A stretch of DNA of 64,000 bases from Salinibacterium sp. PAMC 21357 (GTDB lineage Bacteria > Actinomycetota > Actinomycetes > Actinomycetales > Microbacteriaceae). The position numbers and the translations under genes were made by a program. Under the pieces are notes generated by a model. It had not been told where the DNA came from. It made no database searches and saw only the letters and a list, made by a program, of their open reading frames with translations. Where the stretch lies: positions 806,001 through 870,000 of the forward strand of contig NZ_AHWA01000004.1 in assembly GCF_000247645.1 (NCBI RefSeq), given 5' to 3'. This document shows, piece by piece, positions 35,326 to 44,025 of this stretch. Every line of letters begins with the position of its first letter. The first letter of the stretch is position 1.

Positions 35326-36987
35326 TCAGTTTTTGGCGTAAACCTCGACGCCGTTGATCCACGTCGATACGACGCTGCTGCGATAGATCTGGTCGCTCGG
35401 GACGTCGAAGGGGTTCGGCTCGATAACGACGAGATTGGCGCGGTATCCGGCGGCAATGGAACCGGTGTCGTGTTCGCGATGATTCACGTATGCCGATCCG
35501 GACGTGTAGGCCGCGAAGGCCGTCGCGAGGTCGAGGCGTTGATGCTCACCAGCGAGGGGCTCGTTGTCAGACTCCGGCACAACACGATTAACAGCCATAT
35601 GGATGCCCTCAATCGGGTCTGCACTCGACACGGGCCAGTCGCTGCCGGCCGCTAGTTTTGCATTGTGGCGAAGCAGATCCCCGAACGGATACTGTCGCAT
35701 CGCCAAGTCCTTCTTCATGAACGGGAGGGTCAGTTCGTCGAGCTGTGTTTCGTGGCACGCCCACAGCGGTTGAAGGTTGGCCACGGCATCCAGCGTTTCG
35801 AATCGAGCCGTATCGCTCTCAGATACGACCTGAAGGTGGGCAAGGTGATGGCGTCCGTCGGTCGCACCGTTGGCGTCCCGTGCCGTTTCGAGCGCGTCGA
35901 GCGCCTCCCGGACCGCGCGATCGCCCAGCGCGTGGAAGTGCACCTGGAACCCCTCACGGTCGAGTTCGGTCACGTAGTTGTTGAGGAGTTCGGGCTTAAT
36001 GAACGAGAGCCCGGAGTTTGCGGTGTCGTGCCCGTGAGCATCGAGGTACGGGTCATTCATGGCCGCAGTGAAGTTTTCCGCTACACCATCGACCATGATT
36101 TTGACGGTTCCCAGTTGCAGCAGATCAGTTCCGAGCGCTGCTATTTCAGCGCGACGCTCCACCATTTCGGAAACCTGCTCGCCGCCCCGTTCTCGTTCCC
36201 ACCACTGCGCGCCAACAACGTGGGCCAGGAGTGTTCCCTCTTCGAGGGCCCGACGGTACGCGGGGAGATTGCTGGGCAGGGTTGGCACTTTGTCGCCGAT
36301 CATCGCGTCTTGCCACCCCGTGATGCCGAGCTTCAGAAGCTCGTCCTGCGCTCGAAGAAGTCCCGCGTAGGCGAGATCGTCGTCTACTTCTGGAACCACC
36401 GAGATGAACGAATTGCCGGCGCCCTCGTGGAAGGTGCCAGCGGGGTACCCGTCGGCTTCGCGCTCAATGCGACCGTCAGCCGGATCAGGAGTGGATGCGT
36501 CGAGTCCTGCCGCGCGAATGGCTGCGCTGCTTGCCCACACGCTGTGGTGATCACGACTACTCAGCAGCACGGGCCGTTCACCAATCACGTCGTCGAGAAG
36601 CTGGCGCGCTGGAGACCCATTGGCGAAGTGGTCCATTGACCAGCCTCCGCCCGTTATCCACCCTTCGGGGTTCTCGGCCGCATACGCGGCGATCATAGCG
36701 AGGGTGTCGGCTGCGTCGACTGCTTCGGTGAGCGTGCATTGGAGCAGCTCAACTCCGGCGCCCACCGGGTGGATGTGAGCGTCTTGAAATCCGGGAGCTA
36801 GGAGGCCGCCGTTGAGTTCCACAGTTGTGGTGTTATCGCCCCGATAGAGCTCGAGCGTGTCCGTAGGCACGATGTCGACGATGCGACCGCCCGTAATCAG
36901 CACGGCCTTTCCCACCACTGGCTGTCCGCTGCCAGTAAAAATTTGGCCACCGGTCAGAATTACGTCTGCTTTGCCCACCGAGCACAT
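35326..36987 (-). CDS. YtcJ-like metal-dependent amidohydrolase
   Basis: The 553-residue protein has the amidohydrolase-3 build: a small beta domain at both ends (ADVILTGGQIFTG ... GSIAAGYRANLVVIEPNPF) around a TIM barrel with the HIH metal motif (His 71, His 73 in GFQDAHIHP), further ligands in VHFHALGDRA, and the metal Asp in AAGSDWPVS. It lacks a signal peptide. Members cleave N-acyl, carbamoyl or formamide bonds. Being first in the importer operon, it probably hydrolyses the imported compound. The ATG at 36987 has no clear Shine-Dalgarno; a GTG three codons later is an alternative. Confidence 0.85.
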   Translation of the reverse strand: MCSVGKADVILTGGQIFTGSGQPVVGKAVLITGGRIVDIVPTDTLELYRGDNTTTVELNGGLLAPGFQDAHIHPVGAGVELLQCTLTEAVDAADTLAMIAAYAAENPEGWITGGGWSMDHFANGSPARQLLDDVIGERPVLLSSRDHHSVWASSAAIRAAGLDASTPDPADGRIEREADGYPAGTFHEGAGNSFISVVPEVDDDLAYAGLLRAQDELLKLGITGWQDAMIGDKVPTLPSNLPAYRRALEEGTLLAHVVGAQWWERERGGEQVSEMVERRAEIAALGTDLLQLGTVKIMVDGVAENFTAAMNDPYLDAHGHDTANSGLSFIKPELLNNYVTELDREGFQVHFHALGDRAVREALDALETARDANGATDGRHHLAHLQVVSESDTARFETLDAVANLQPLWACHETQLDELTLPFMKKDLAMRQYPFGDLLRHNAKLAAGSDWPVSSADPIEGIHMAVNRVVPESDNEPLAGEHQRLDLATAFAAYTSGSAYVNHREHDTGSIAAGYRANLVVIEPNPFDVPSDQIYRSSVVSTWINGVEVYAKN

Positions 36988-37036
36988 CCCTAGGTCGTCG
37001 AACGGTTGTGGAGATGCTAGAGCGAAATCAACAGCG

Positions 37037-37055
37037 TTGTCAACACCGATGACAA
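37037..37055. promoter_or_regulatory. Likely TetR operator in a divergent promoter region
   Basis: TTGTCA-N7-TGACAA, with perfect 6-bp arms, lies midway between the divergent amidohydrolase-importer and TetR-monooxygenase operons. A TetR protein bound here could control both directions. Confidence 0.55.
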
Positions 37056-37071
37056 ATTGGCTGACCGCCGA

Positions 37072-37083
37072 TAGGATGAGAAC
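37072..37083 (+). promoter_or_regulatory. -10 element of a probable leaderless promoter
   Basis: TAGGAT at 37072-37077 is six bases before the GTG at 37084. No Shine-Dalgarno sequence is present. Confidence 0.45.
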
Positions 37084-37770
37084 GTGGACACCACAACATC
37101 AGCCAGAGAAGACAAGTCGAAACGCCTCGATCGAGCCATCCTCGTCAAAGCGGGGCTCGAAATCGCTGCGCGACCTCATACCAACACCGTCTCCGTGCGC
37201 GCGCTCGGAACGGAGCTCGGGGTAGACCCGACCGCGATCTATCGCCACTTCGCAAGTAAAGACGACCTGATGCGTGCGTTGCTCGACGAGCTGCAGTCGA
37301 CAACACTGAACCGAGTCTCCACGGGGTCGGATTGGCGCCAAAGACTTCGCGACCTCGCCTCGGCCACACTCGAAACTGGCCTTGAGCATCCTGCCATTGC
37401 GCTAGAAGCCACCGTCCTTACGACGAACGGGCCCGCAGAAATCGAGAGTATCGAGTTTATTCTCGCGGCACTCTCAGAGGCGGGGCTAGAAGGCACCGCT
37501 TTGGTGCACCATTACGCGCTCTACTCGTCTTACGTGCTCTCCGAAGTCGCCGGAATCGCCCGCGGGCGATCGGTGAGCGGCGCAGCAGCGCCTCAATCGG
37601 ATTCGTGGTTCGACGGCCCGCTACTGGTTGACCCCCTGAAGCACGTTCACATTGCGGCCGTCGCCAGTGAACTTCGAAAATTGCGTGACAGCGATATCTT
37701 CACGCTCGGCGTTGACCTCATTCTGGACTCCGTTGCACGAACTGCCGCCAACGAGACCACTTCACCATGA
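37084..37770 (+). CDS. TetR-family transcriptional regulator
   Basis: The 228-residue protein has the TetR helix-turn-helix near residues 30-65 (VSVRALGTELGVDPTAIYRHFASKDDL, read as two helices) and a C-terminal helical domain like that of the TetR_C group. It probably represses the divergent importer operon and its own operon through the dyad at 37037-37055, released by the imported compound or a breakdown product. Its stop overlaps the monooxygenase start (ATGA). Confidence 0.87.
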   Translation: MDTTTSAREDKSKRLDRAILVKAGLEIAARPHTNTVSVRALGTELGVDPTAIYRHFASKDDLMRALLDELQSTTLNRVSTGSDWRQRLRDLASATLETGLEHPAIALEATVLTTNGPAEIESIEFILAALSEAGLEGTALVHHYALYSSYVLSEVAGIARGRSVSGAAAPQSDSWFDGPLLVDPLKHVHIAAVASELRKLRDSDIFTLGVDLILDSVARTAANETTSP

Positions 37771-39020
37771 AGGTCATCATCGCTGGCGCAGGAATTGGCG
37801 GCCTCGCCACCGCCCTCTCGCTACACGATGCCGGGATCACCGACCTCACCATTTACGAGGCCGTGGCCGAGTTGCGTCCGCTCGGAGTGGGGATCAATCT
37901 CCTGCCCCATGCCGTTCGCGAGCTGACCGAATTGGGCCTCGGCGACAAACTCGCCGAGCTCGGCGTGCCCACGAGCACGCTCAGCTACTACAACTGCTTT
38001 GGTCACCCCATCTGGTCAGAACCGCGCGGACGAGCCGCCGGCTATGACTGGCCCCAGTACTCGGTACACCGGGGCGAGCTTCAGATGCTGCTGCGCGATG
38101 CGGTCAGCGAACGGCTGCCCGGCGCGATTGTTCTCGGCTCAGCGGTCAGTGGAACCAACGCGAATGACGAGAAGCAATCCGTGCGAATTCGCACCCGAAA
38201 CGGTGAGGAGCGAGTCGAAAGCGCGGATGTTGTGATCGCAGCAGACGGCATCCACAGTGCCGTGCGCAAGCAGCGCTATCCCGACGAGGGCGCACCCGTG
38301 TGGAACGGTCTCATGCTCTGGCGCGGCACCGCCCGCGTGACACCGTTTCTCGATGGACGATCGATGTTTATGGCGGGAGACGGGCGACAGAAATTTGTTG
38401 CCTATCCGCTCTCCGAAGCCGATTCTGACGGCCTCGCGCGCATCAACTTCATCGCCGAGAGGCGTCTTGACGACGATAATCCGGGACTCAACGACTGGAA
38501 CCGAACAGTCGATAAACAGCAGATTGTCGACCTTTTTCGGGAGTGGAAATTCGACTGGATCGACATTCCTGCGCTCATTGATTCCGCCGATGAGGTGCTC
38601 GAATATCCGATGGTAGACCGTGACCCCGTCGACCGCTGGACCTTCGAACGACAAACATTGCTCGGCGACGCCGCGCATGCGATGTACCCGATTGGCTCAA
38701 ATGGCGCATCGCAAGCGATCATTGACGCCCGCACTATCGCTTACCGCCTTGCCACCGCCAATTCCATCGAAACTGCGCTGCAGGCGTACGAGAACGACCG
38801 GCTCCCGACCACCACGAGAATCACGCTCAGCAACAGGTCCCTTGGCCCCGAACGAGTGATGCAACTCGCGTACGAGCGGGCGCCCGCTGGCTTCACCAAC
38901 ATCCACGATGTCGTCTCCGCCGCCGAACTGGCTGCCATCGCTGACGAATATAAGCGCGCCGCCGGGTTCAACCCCCAGCTCCTCAACGAACGTCCCACGT
39001 TTTCCGTATCCAACCGTTAG
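37767..39020 (+). CDS. FAD-dependent monooxygenase (aromatic hydroxylase type)
   Basis: The 417-residue protein has the N-terminal FAD loop GAGIGG (residues 7-12), the middle VVIAADGIHSAVR motif that binds FAD and NAD(P)H, and the C-terminal GDAAHAMYPIGSNGASQAI that holds the FAD ribityl chain. This is the group A flavin hydroxylase plan, close in pattern to PhzS-like oxidoreductases. It should use oxygen and NAD(P)H to hydroxylate or decarboxylate an aromatic or enol substrate. It is translationally coupled to the TetR gene, so its substrate is likely the locus inducer. Confidence 0.88.
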   Translation: MKVIIAGAGIGGLATALSLHDAGITDLTIYEAVAELRPLGVGINLLPHAVRELTELGLGDKLAELGVPTSTLSYYNCFGHPIWSEPRGRAAGYDWPQYSVHRGELQMLLRDAVSERLPGAIVLGSAVSGTNANDEKQSVRIRTRNGEERVESADVVIAADGIHSAVRKQRYPDEGAPVWNGLMLWRGTARVTPFLDGRSMFMAGDGRQKFVAYPLSEADSDGLARINFIAERRLDDDNPGLNDWNRTVDKQQIVDLFREWKFDWIDIPALIDSADEVLEYPMVDRDPVDRWTFERQTLLGDAAHAMYPIGSNGASQAIIDARTIAYRLATANSIETALQAYENDRLPTTTRITLSNRSLGPERVMQLAYERAPAGFTNIHDVVSAAELAAIADEYKRAAGFNPQLLNERPTFSVSNR

Positions 39021-39069
39021 TTTCTGAGCCCAACGGCTAGTTACTGCGCCCAACGACCAGGAGGCCCCC

Positions 39070-39537
39070 GTGACACTCACCCCCACCGAACCTGGCCTTG
39101 AAGCCACCTTCGACGTCACGGTCCGTGTCGGGCAGGTCGCCGACTATGGGACCACGCGCACCGGAAATCGTCGGGTAATCGACATCATTGGAGGCGAGAT
39201 CACGGGTTCTATCGACGCGACGATCCTGCCCGGCGGTGCCGACTGGCAACTCGTTCGGCCAGACGGCACTATCGATATCGACGGCCGCTATTCCGCCAAG
39301 ACGTCGAAAGGCGGATTGATCTACATTACGGTGTCTGGGGTGCGAAGCGGCGCACCCGAAACTCTTGAGGCACTGCTTCGCGGCGAAGCCGTCGACCCTT
39401 CCGATTACTACTTTCGGACATCGTTGACACTCGAGACGTCGGCCCCCGAGCTTGCCCATCTTGAACAGTCGCTCTTCATCGCGTCGTGCGTGCGGGAAGC
39501 CGACACGGTGCGCTATCGGGCGTACCGTGTGACGTAG
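39070..39537 (+). CDS. DUF3237 domain protein
   Basis: The 155-residue protein fits the DUF3237 family: an N-terminal FDVTVRVGQVADYG strand pair, the central IIGGEITGSIDATILPGGADWQLVRPDG (seen as two motifs around the GG turn) and the YYFRTSLTLETSAPELAHLE C-terminus. The family forms a small beta barrel of unknown activity and often sits beside oxidoreductases for aromatic compounds. An AGGAGG lies just before the GTG start. It follows the monooxygenase by 49 bases and probably belongs to the same operon. Confidence 0.85.
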   Translation: MTLTPTEPGLEATFDVTVRVGQVADYGTTRTGNRRVIDIIGGEITGSIDATILPGGADWQLVRPDGTIDIDGRYSAKTSKGGLIYITVSGVRSGAPETLEALLRGEAVDPSDYYFRTSLTLETSAPELAHLEQSLFIASCVREADTVRYRAYRVT

Positions 39538-39586
39538 GTCTAGCTTCCGTTAGCCCGCGCGACACCAACGAAGACGGGCACCACGC

Positions 39587-40423
39587 ATGCAACTCATCAA
39601 AAGGATCTACGGCGAAGCAACTGCCGCTTTGGCCGTTCTGGTGATCGCGTTAGTCGTCGTTCGCGCAATCGTTGAGTCGCAGCCGTGGTGGCTTGCCGCC
39701 GCCCTGCCGTGGGCTGCTTACGCGCTCTACTTGGCTCTGTTGATGACGCGCCTTGTGATCGTGCAGCGCCGGCATCCGTGGGTGCAGCTGTCGATTGCTG
39801 TCGTTGGCATTGCTGTTTCGGTTCTAGCCGGACCGTTCGCGGTGCTTGTCGCCGCGCTCGGCCTCGCCGTCATCCTGGGCTACAACTACTGGTACTCGGT
39901 GCAGCACGTCTCGACCAAGCCGGTGCGCGTCGACGAGCCGCTGCCTCTGTTCCCGCTCACCACCGTGGATGGCGACGTCGTCGACAGCAGCCTGCTCACG
40001 CACCAACCACACGTGATTATGTTCATTCGCGGCAACTGGTGCCCGTTCTGCATGGCCCAGGTGGCCCAGATCGCCGACCAGTATCGCGAACTCGATCGAC
40101 GCGGTGTCGCCGTTGCGATCATCAGCCCGCAAAAGCCCGAAGACACTGTTGAGCTGTCGCAACGCTTCGACATCCCCGTCAGCTTCTACATCGATGCGGA
40201 TGGCGCGGCTGCCGCCGTACTTGACCTCGTGCAGTCCGGCGGCACCCCGGTCATGTTCAGCGCCGGAGGCCAAGCCAATGGCGACACCGTCGTACCGACC
40301 GTCATCATCACCGACCACACCGGAACCGTGCTCTGGGCCGAGCAAACCGATAACCATCGGGTGCGGCCAGAACCGACAACGTTCCTTGACGTGCTCGATC
40401 AGCACGGCATCCGCGCACGCTAG
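39587..40423 (+). CDS. Membrane-anchored AhpC/TSA-type redoxin
   Basis: The 278-residue protein starts with three or four membrane segments (about residues 11-30, 36-60, 66-98), followed by a thioredoxin-fold domain with GNWCPFC (Cys 152 and 155). The pattern FIRGNWCPFCMAQVAQI resembles peroxiredoxin-like AhpC/TSA proteins, with a CxxC in place of the single peroxidatic Cys. The topology leaves the catalytic domain on one face of the membrane; which face is unclear. It may reduce peroxides or disulfides near the membrane. It stands as a single gene. Confidence 0.75.
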   Translation: MQLIKRIYGEATAALAVLVIALVVVRAIVESQPWWLAAALPWAAYALYLALLMTRLVIVQRRHPWVQLSIAVVGIAVSVLAGPFAVLVAALGLAVILGYNYWYSVQHVSTKPVRVDEPLPLFPLTTVDGDVVDSSLLTHQPHVIMFIRGNWCPFCMAQVAQIADQYRELDRRGVAVAIISPQKPEDTVELSQRFDIPVSFYIDADGAAAAVLDLVQSGGTPVMFSAGGQANGDTVVPTVIITDHTGTVLWAEQTDNHRVRPEPTTFLDVLDQHGIRAR

Positions 40424-40432
40424 GTGCAACTC

Positions 40433-40548
40433 TCAGGGACGTTGTGAACGGCGTGGCTTGAGTTAATGGGCGAGGACACCTCCGGTATCGATATGGGTTG
40501 TCGCGCTCACGCGATTTCAGGAGGCCCTCGTGTCCCGCGCTGACGCTT
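40433..40548. mobile_element. Probable IS481-family left-end relic
   Basis: The stretch from CAGGGACGTTGTGAAC through AGGAGGCCCTC to GTGTCCCGCGCTGACGC at 40530 resembles the end, ribosome site and first codons (MSxAxA) of IS481-type transposase genes. The frame stops after nine codons. The rest of an element is missing, so only a stump remains. This call rests on recollection of the family start and needs a search to confirm. Confidence 0.4.
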
Positions 40549-41152
40549 GGGTCTGCTGAAAGTTTGGTTGACTCCTGTCCGCTTCGCGCGAGGGTGGCGC
40601 CGGAGCCGCCGGGTTGAGGCTACACAGCAGTTCATGAAAGGCTCGGTCCACGCGGGCGACGTCGGCGGTGGCGTCAAGGTCCATCATCAGCCCTCGGATG
40701 ACCGAGAGGACCATCGTCGATGACCCGGACCGGCCGATGGACGCCAGGCCAACCTCGAGGGGACCCAGCCAGTCGGTAGTGGCCAGCCGCCGGAAGCCCG
40801 GCCAGAGAGAGCGCTCCCTCTGCTCGCGCAACTGCCCGAACATTCGAAGGAACGGCTCTCCGTCCGGGCCGGTCATACTCCCCCATGCCCTCCCGAGCGT
40901 CTCCGTGTAGTCCTCGCCTGGCACCACCCGCAAGAGTTTCTCGAAGCTCGCGAGCTGACGCTGCCTGGCCCGGCGGAGTACCGCGACGAATAATTCGTCT
41001 CTGGTACCAAAGTGATAGAGCAGCATGCGCGCGGACACCCCCGACGCTTGCACGAATGGCTCAAGGCGATCAGGAAGACCAAATGCCAGAGCGTGGTCGG
41101 TGCACCGATCGAGGAGTTGGTCCGCGATCTCCGGCTGCGGATGTCGTCCCAT
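40517..41152 (-). CDS. TetR-family transcriptional regulator
   Basis: The 211-residue protein has a TetR-like helix-turn-helix (LEPFVQASGVSARMLLYHFGTRDELF) and a helical ligand domain. The N-terminal 25 residues are slightly atypical. The last 25 residues (after PSREADRSQPNF) are low-complexity and read out of the IS481-like relic on the opposite strand, so the gene end has probably been replaced by that insertion. It should regulate the divergent hydrolase gene through the palindrome at 41167-41184. The ATG at 41152 has GGATCAGGGC before it. Confidence 0.8.
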   Translation of the reverse strand: MGRHPQPEIADQLLDRCTDHALAFGLPDRLEPFVQASGVSARMLLYHFGTRDELFVAVLRRARQRQLASFEKLLRVVPGEDYTETLGRAWGSMTGPDGEPFLRMFGQLREQRERSLWPGFRRLATTDWLGPLEVGLASIGRSGSSTMVLSVIRGLMMDLDATADVARVDRAFHELLCSLNPAAPAPPSREADRSQPNFQQTQASARDTRAS

Positions 41153-41166
41153 GCCCTGATCCTTTC

Positions 41167-41184
41167 ACGTAACGATCGCTACGT
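41167..41184. promoter_or_regulatory. TetR operator palindrome
   Basis: ACGTAACGATCGCTACGT is an 18-bp palindrome with one mismatched pair. It lies 14 bases before the TetR gene and 41 bases before the hydrolase gene, a standard divergent TetR operator position. Confidence 0.65.
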
Positions 41185-41225
41185 ATACCGTTAAAGATGG
41201 CCACCCGTTAAGTAAGGAGAAACAT

Positions 41226-41939
41226 ATGGACGTCATTTTTGTGCACGGTGCCCTGGTGCGAGATGGAGCATGGTGGTGGCGTGAGACCGCCGAGCTCCTC
41301 CATGAGCGAACCGGGGTCTTGAGTCGAGCGGTGGCCTTGCCATCGTGCGGCGAGACGACTCCGGATGAGACTGCCGGTGGACTCCTCGCAGACGCCGCGG
41401 CTCTTCGACGCGAGCTCGATCGGGTCGACGCTGCAATCGTGGTCGGTCATTCTTACGGCGGAACGGTCATCGCTGAAGCCGGGTACCACCCATCCGTGTC
41501 AAACCTGCTGTACATCTCGTCGTATCTTCCGGACGTGGGGCAGTCGCAGGGCTCGATCATGAGCGGGGAGCCCAACCCAGTTGCTGTAGCCCAGCTCAGC
41601 GCCGGGCTGATTGGCGTTGCCGGATACGATGTCTCGTCCTTCGGCGAACGATTCTTGCAGGATGCGGAGCGTTCCGCTCAGGAGGAAGCGTGGAGCCGCG
41701 TGGCCGCCCAAGGCGTCGGAGCGTTCGCAACGCCCACATCGCAAGCAGGATGGGAAGGGATCGACTCTACCTACCTGATCTGCGGCGACGACCGCAGCAC
41801 GTCACTCGAACTGCAACGCTTCCACGCCGCCCGGGCGACACACTCCGTCGAGCTTCCGACGGGGCACCATCCGTTCATCTCCCGACCTGACCTCGTTGTT
41901 GCGGAACTCGAGGTGATCCTCGCCCAGAATCAGGCCTGA
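41226..41939 (+). CDS. Alpha/beta hydrolase
   Basis: The 237-residue protein shows the alpha/beta hydrolase elements in order: the oxyanion-hole strand IFVHGA (residues 4-9), the nucleophile elbow GHSYGG with Ser near 76, a strand ending YLICGDDRS that carries the acid, and the catalytic His in GHHPFISRP near the end. It is close to the salicylate-esterase/EstC-like group. AAGGAG precedes the ATG. The TetR gene is divergent, so expression is probably induced by an ester or related chemical. Confidence 0.87.
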   Translation: MDVIFVHGALVRDGAWWWRETAELLHERTGVLSRAVALPSCGETTPDETAGGLLADAAALRRELDRVDAAIVVGHSYGGTVIAEAGYHPSVSNLLYISSYLPDVGQSQGSIMSGEPNPVAVAQLSAGLIGVAGYDVSSFGERFLQDAERSAQEEAWSRVAAQGVGAFATPTSQAGWEGIDSTYLICGDDRSTSLELQRFHAARATHSVELPTGHHPFISRPDLVVAELEVILAQNQA

Positions 41940-41994
41940 GCCTGCAGGTCTCGTGAACCGAAGTGCTACGACTCGTCGTTCCGGGGAGTTGCCA

Positions 41995-43032
41995 CTAGGC
42001 GTCAGCGGCAGCCGAGTTCGAGTTCGAGTTCGAGTTCGAATCCAGTCGAACGGGCACCCCGAGCTCTAACGACTTGGTTGCGGCAAGAGCAACTTCTAAC
42101 GCCACTAGCGCAGACAAAGTCGGGCAGAATCCCGGCTCGACCTCGCGGGCAACGCAATCGAGAAAGTACTCGAGCTGTCGCGCGTAAGGATCCTCGGCTG
42201 CCAAAGAAAATCGAGAGTCATGCGCCACCGCCGAGAGCGAATAGCGCGACACTGCTGACGACCCCGAGGATGCGGCCGCGTACTCGTATTGCGCGAAACC
42301 TCCCGTGCCGACGACCTCGACAGAGCTGCGAAATGGCGCACCGCTGGACAGGTCGGCGTAGCTCAGCACTTGGCCGATGCCGCCGTCACGGTACGTGATT
42401 GTCGTCTCCACCGGGCCCGAAGCGTTTCGTGCACCGGGCACAGACGGCCCCGTTGCGGACACTTCGACGGGGTCACCGAGAAGCAGATTCATTTGGTCGA
42501 AGTCGTGGATACCGAAGTCGACAAGCATGCCGCCAGCTTCGGCAAAGTCTCGCAGCCAGTCTGCCCAGTCGGGTTTGCTGCTGAGTCGAGTGGCCCGCGC
42601 TGACAATAGTCGGCCGAGTTTTCCGGCGGCGACATCGTCGGCAAGCTGCCGGTAGCCGTCAAAGAACCGCACTACTTGCGCCACCATGAACACTTTTCCG
42701 CTGCGCTGAGCCTCATCGCGGATAGCGCGGGCGTCATCCATCGCCAACGCAATGGGCTTCTCCAGCAGAACGTTTTTGCCGGCCCGCAATGCGCTCACCG
42801 CCAGCTCGCGATGCGTCCCGGTAGGAGTGCAGATCGACACCACATCAATCTCGGGATCGTCGAGCACAACCTCAAAGTCGCTGATGACGGATGCCGCCGG
42901 TGCCGCTTCCGCCTCACCCCCGGCGGTGCGCGAAACAACATACCGAATCTGCTCGCCCCGGCCGAGGGATTCCAGAGCGCGAGCGTGGGTTGAGCCCATC
43001 GCGCCACGGCCAACGATCGCGATCCCTGTCAT
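41995..43032 (-). CDS. Gfo/Idh/MocA-family sugar dehydrogenase
   Basis: The 345-residue protein has an N-terminal NAD(P)-binding Rossmann domain (GIAIVGRGAMGSTHA, residues 3-17), the EKPIAL motif (Lys about 94) typical of the family, and the DFGIHDFDQM stretch with the catalytic His around residue 175. Relatives oxidise inositol, sugars or N-acetyl amino sugars. The C-terminus ends in an Asn-Ser repeat encoded by a hexanucleotide repeat. It is the last gene of the eight-gene operon that includes the transporter, asparaginase, CutC and the ROK kinase. Confidence 0.87.
   Translation of the reverse strand: MTGIAIVGRGAMGSTHARALESLGRGEQIRYVVSRTAGGEAEAAPAASVISDFEVVLDDPEIDVVSICTPTGTHRELAVSALRAGKNVLLEKPIALAMDDARAIRDEAQRSGKVFMVAQVVRFFDGYRQLADDVAAGKLGRLLSARATRLSSKPDWADWLRDFAEAGGMLVDFGIHDFDQMNLLLGDPVEVSATGPSVPGARNASGPVETTITYRDGGIGQVLSYADLSSGAPFRSSVEVVGTGGFAQYEYAAASSGSSAVSRYSLSAVAHDSRFSLAAEDPYARQLEYFLDCVAREVEPGFCPTLSALVALEVALAATKSLELGVPVRLDSNSNSNSNSAAADA
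42014..42037 (-). repeat. GAGTTC hexanucleotide repeat
   Basis: Four perfect copies of GAGTTC encode the (Ser-Asn)4 tail of the dehydrogenase on the minus strand. Copy-number change here would lengthen or shorten the tail without a frameshift. Confidence 0.7.
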
Positions 43033-43053
43033 GGTTTCCTTTCGGCAATCAGA

Positions 43054-44025
43054 CTAGAGCGGCACTCGTTCGGCATCGCGCACCCAGCTGTCGGCCACTT
43101 CGAGGCGGCCCACTTTTGCGAACGCGAGGAGGGCAGCGCCGATTCGTCCCGCATCGCCACCAAGGCTGGAGAGTACGACTTCTGGGGCGTCGCGCCAGGC
43201 GAGGTTTTCCTGCAGGTGCCGGGTTACGGGTTCAAGAAGCGCGGAACCGGCCTGCGAGAATCCTCCCCCGAGAACGATGACTCCCGGGTCGAGCAGGAGC
43301 GTGACCGTCGCGAGCCCCTGTGCCAAAGCTCGGGTGGCGTCCTCCCACACCGCATCTGCGTCGGGGTCAGTTCCGAGTCGAGCAACGATGTCGCGCGATG
43401 ACCGCGTTCGCCCGGAGCGGGCAGCATAGCGGCGGGCAACACCCGCACCAGAGACATACACTTCGAGGCAGCCGCGCTGGCCACACGTGCACAGTTCGCC
43501 ACCCTGAACGATCGGGATGTGTCCGATTTCGCCGGCAGCTCCGAGCGCTCCCCGGATCGGCCCGGTGGCAGAAACTAGCGCCGCCGCCATCCCGGTGCCG
43601 ATCGGGATGAGGGTGAAATCCTCAATGCCTTTAGCGGCACCGAGGCGGCTTTCGGCCAGCCCTGCGGCGCGCACATCGTGCCCGACAGCAACAGGGATGC
43701 TGAGTTTGCTTTGCAGTTCAGCGAGCAGCGGCACGTTTCGCCAGTTCAGATTTGAGGCATAAGTGACGACCCCGGCAATCTCGTCGACCATGCCCGGAGT
43801 GACGACTCCAGCGGCGACGACCCGGCGCGAGTGGCTCACTGCGTCATCCAACAGTTCTGCGATTACCGACAGCAGTGCTTCGATGATTCCCTCGGCGGGA
43901 GTCGGTTGCGTTCTCGTCGCTACCGTCTCCCCCGTCGCCGAAACAAGCGAACCCTTTAGTGCGGTGCCACCAAGATCAATGGCAACAACGACATCCGGCA
44001 ACTCGGTCTCGGTCGCAATGTTCAT
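43054..44025 (-). CDS. ROK-family sugar kinase
   Basis: The 323-residue protein has the ATP phosphate loop DLGGTALK (residues 17-24), the catalytic region VAVGHDVRAAG with the Asp base, and the ROK zinc motif CTCGQRGCLEVYVSG. There is no N-terminal DNA-binding domain, so it is an enzyme. ROK kinases act on glucose, GlcNAc, ManNAc or similar; here the neighbouring nagB and transporter suggest an amino sugar. Its start overlaps the CutC gene by four bases. The gap to the dehydrogenase is 21 bases, so they are co-transcribed. Confidence 0.87.
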   Translation of the reverse strand: MNIATETELPDVVVAIDLGGTALKGSLVSATGETVATRTQPTPAEGIIEALLSVIAELLDDAVSHSRRVVAAGVVTPGMVDEIAGVVTYASNLNWRNVPLLAELQSKLSIPVAVGHDVRAAGLAESRLGAAKGIEDFTLIPIGTGMAAALVSATGPIRGALGAAGEIGHIPIVQGGELCTCGQRGCLEVYVSGAGVARRYAARSGRTRSSRDIVARLGTDPDADAVWEDATRALAQGLATVTLLLDPGVIVLGGGFSQAGSALLEPVTRHLQENLAWRDAPEVVLSSLGGDAGRIGAALLAFAKVGRLEVADSWVRDAERVPL

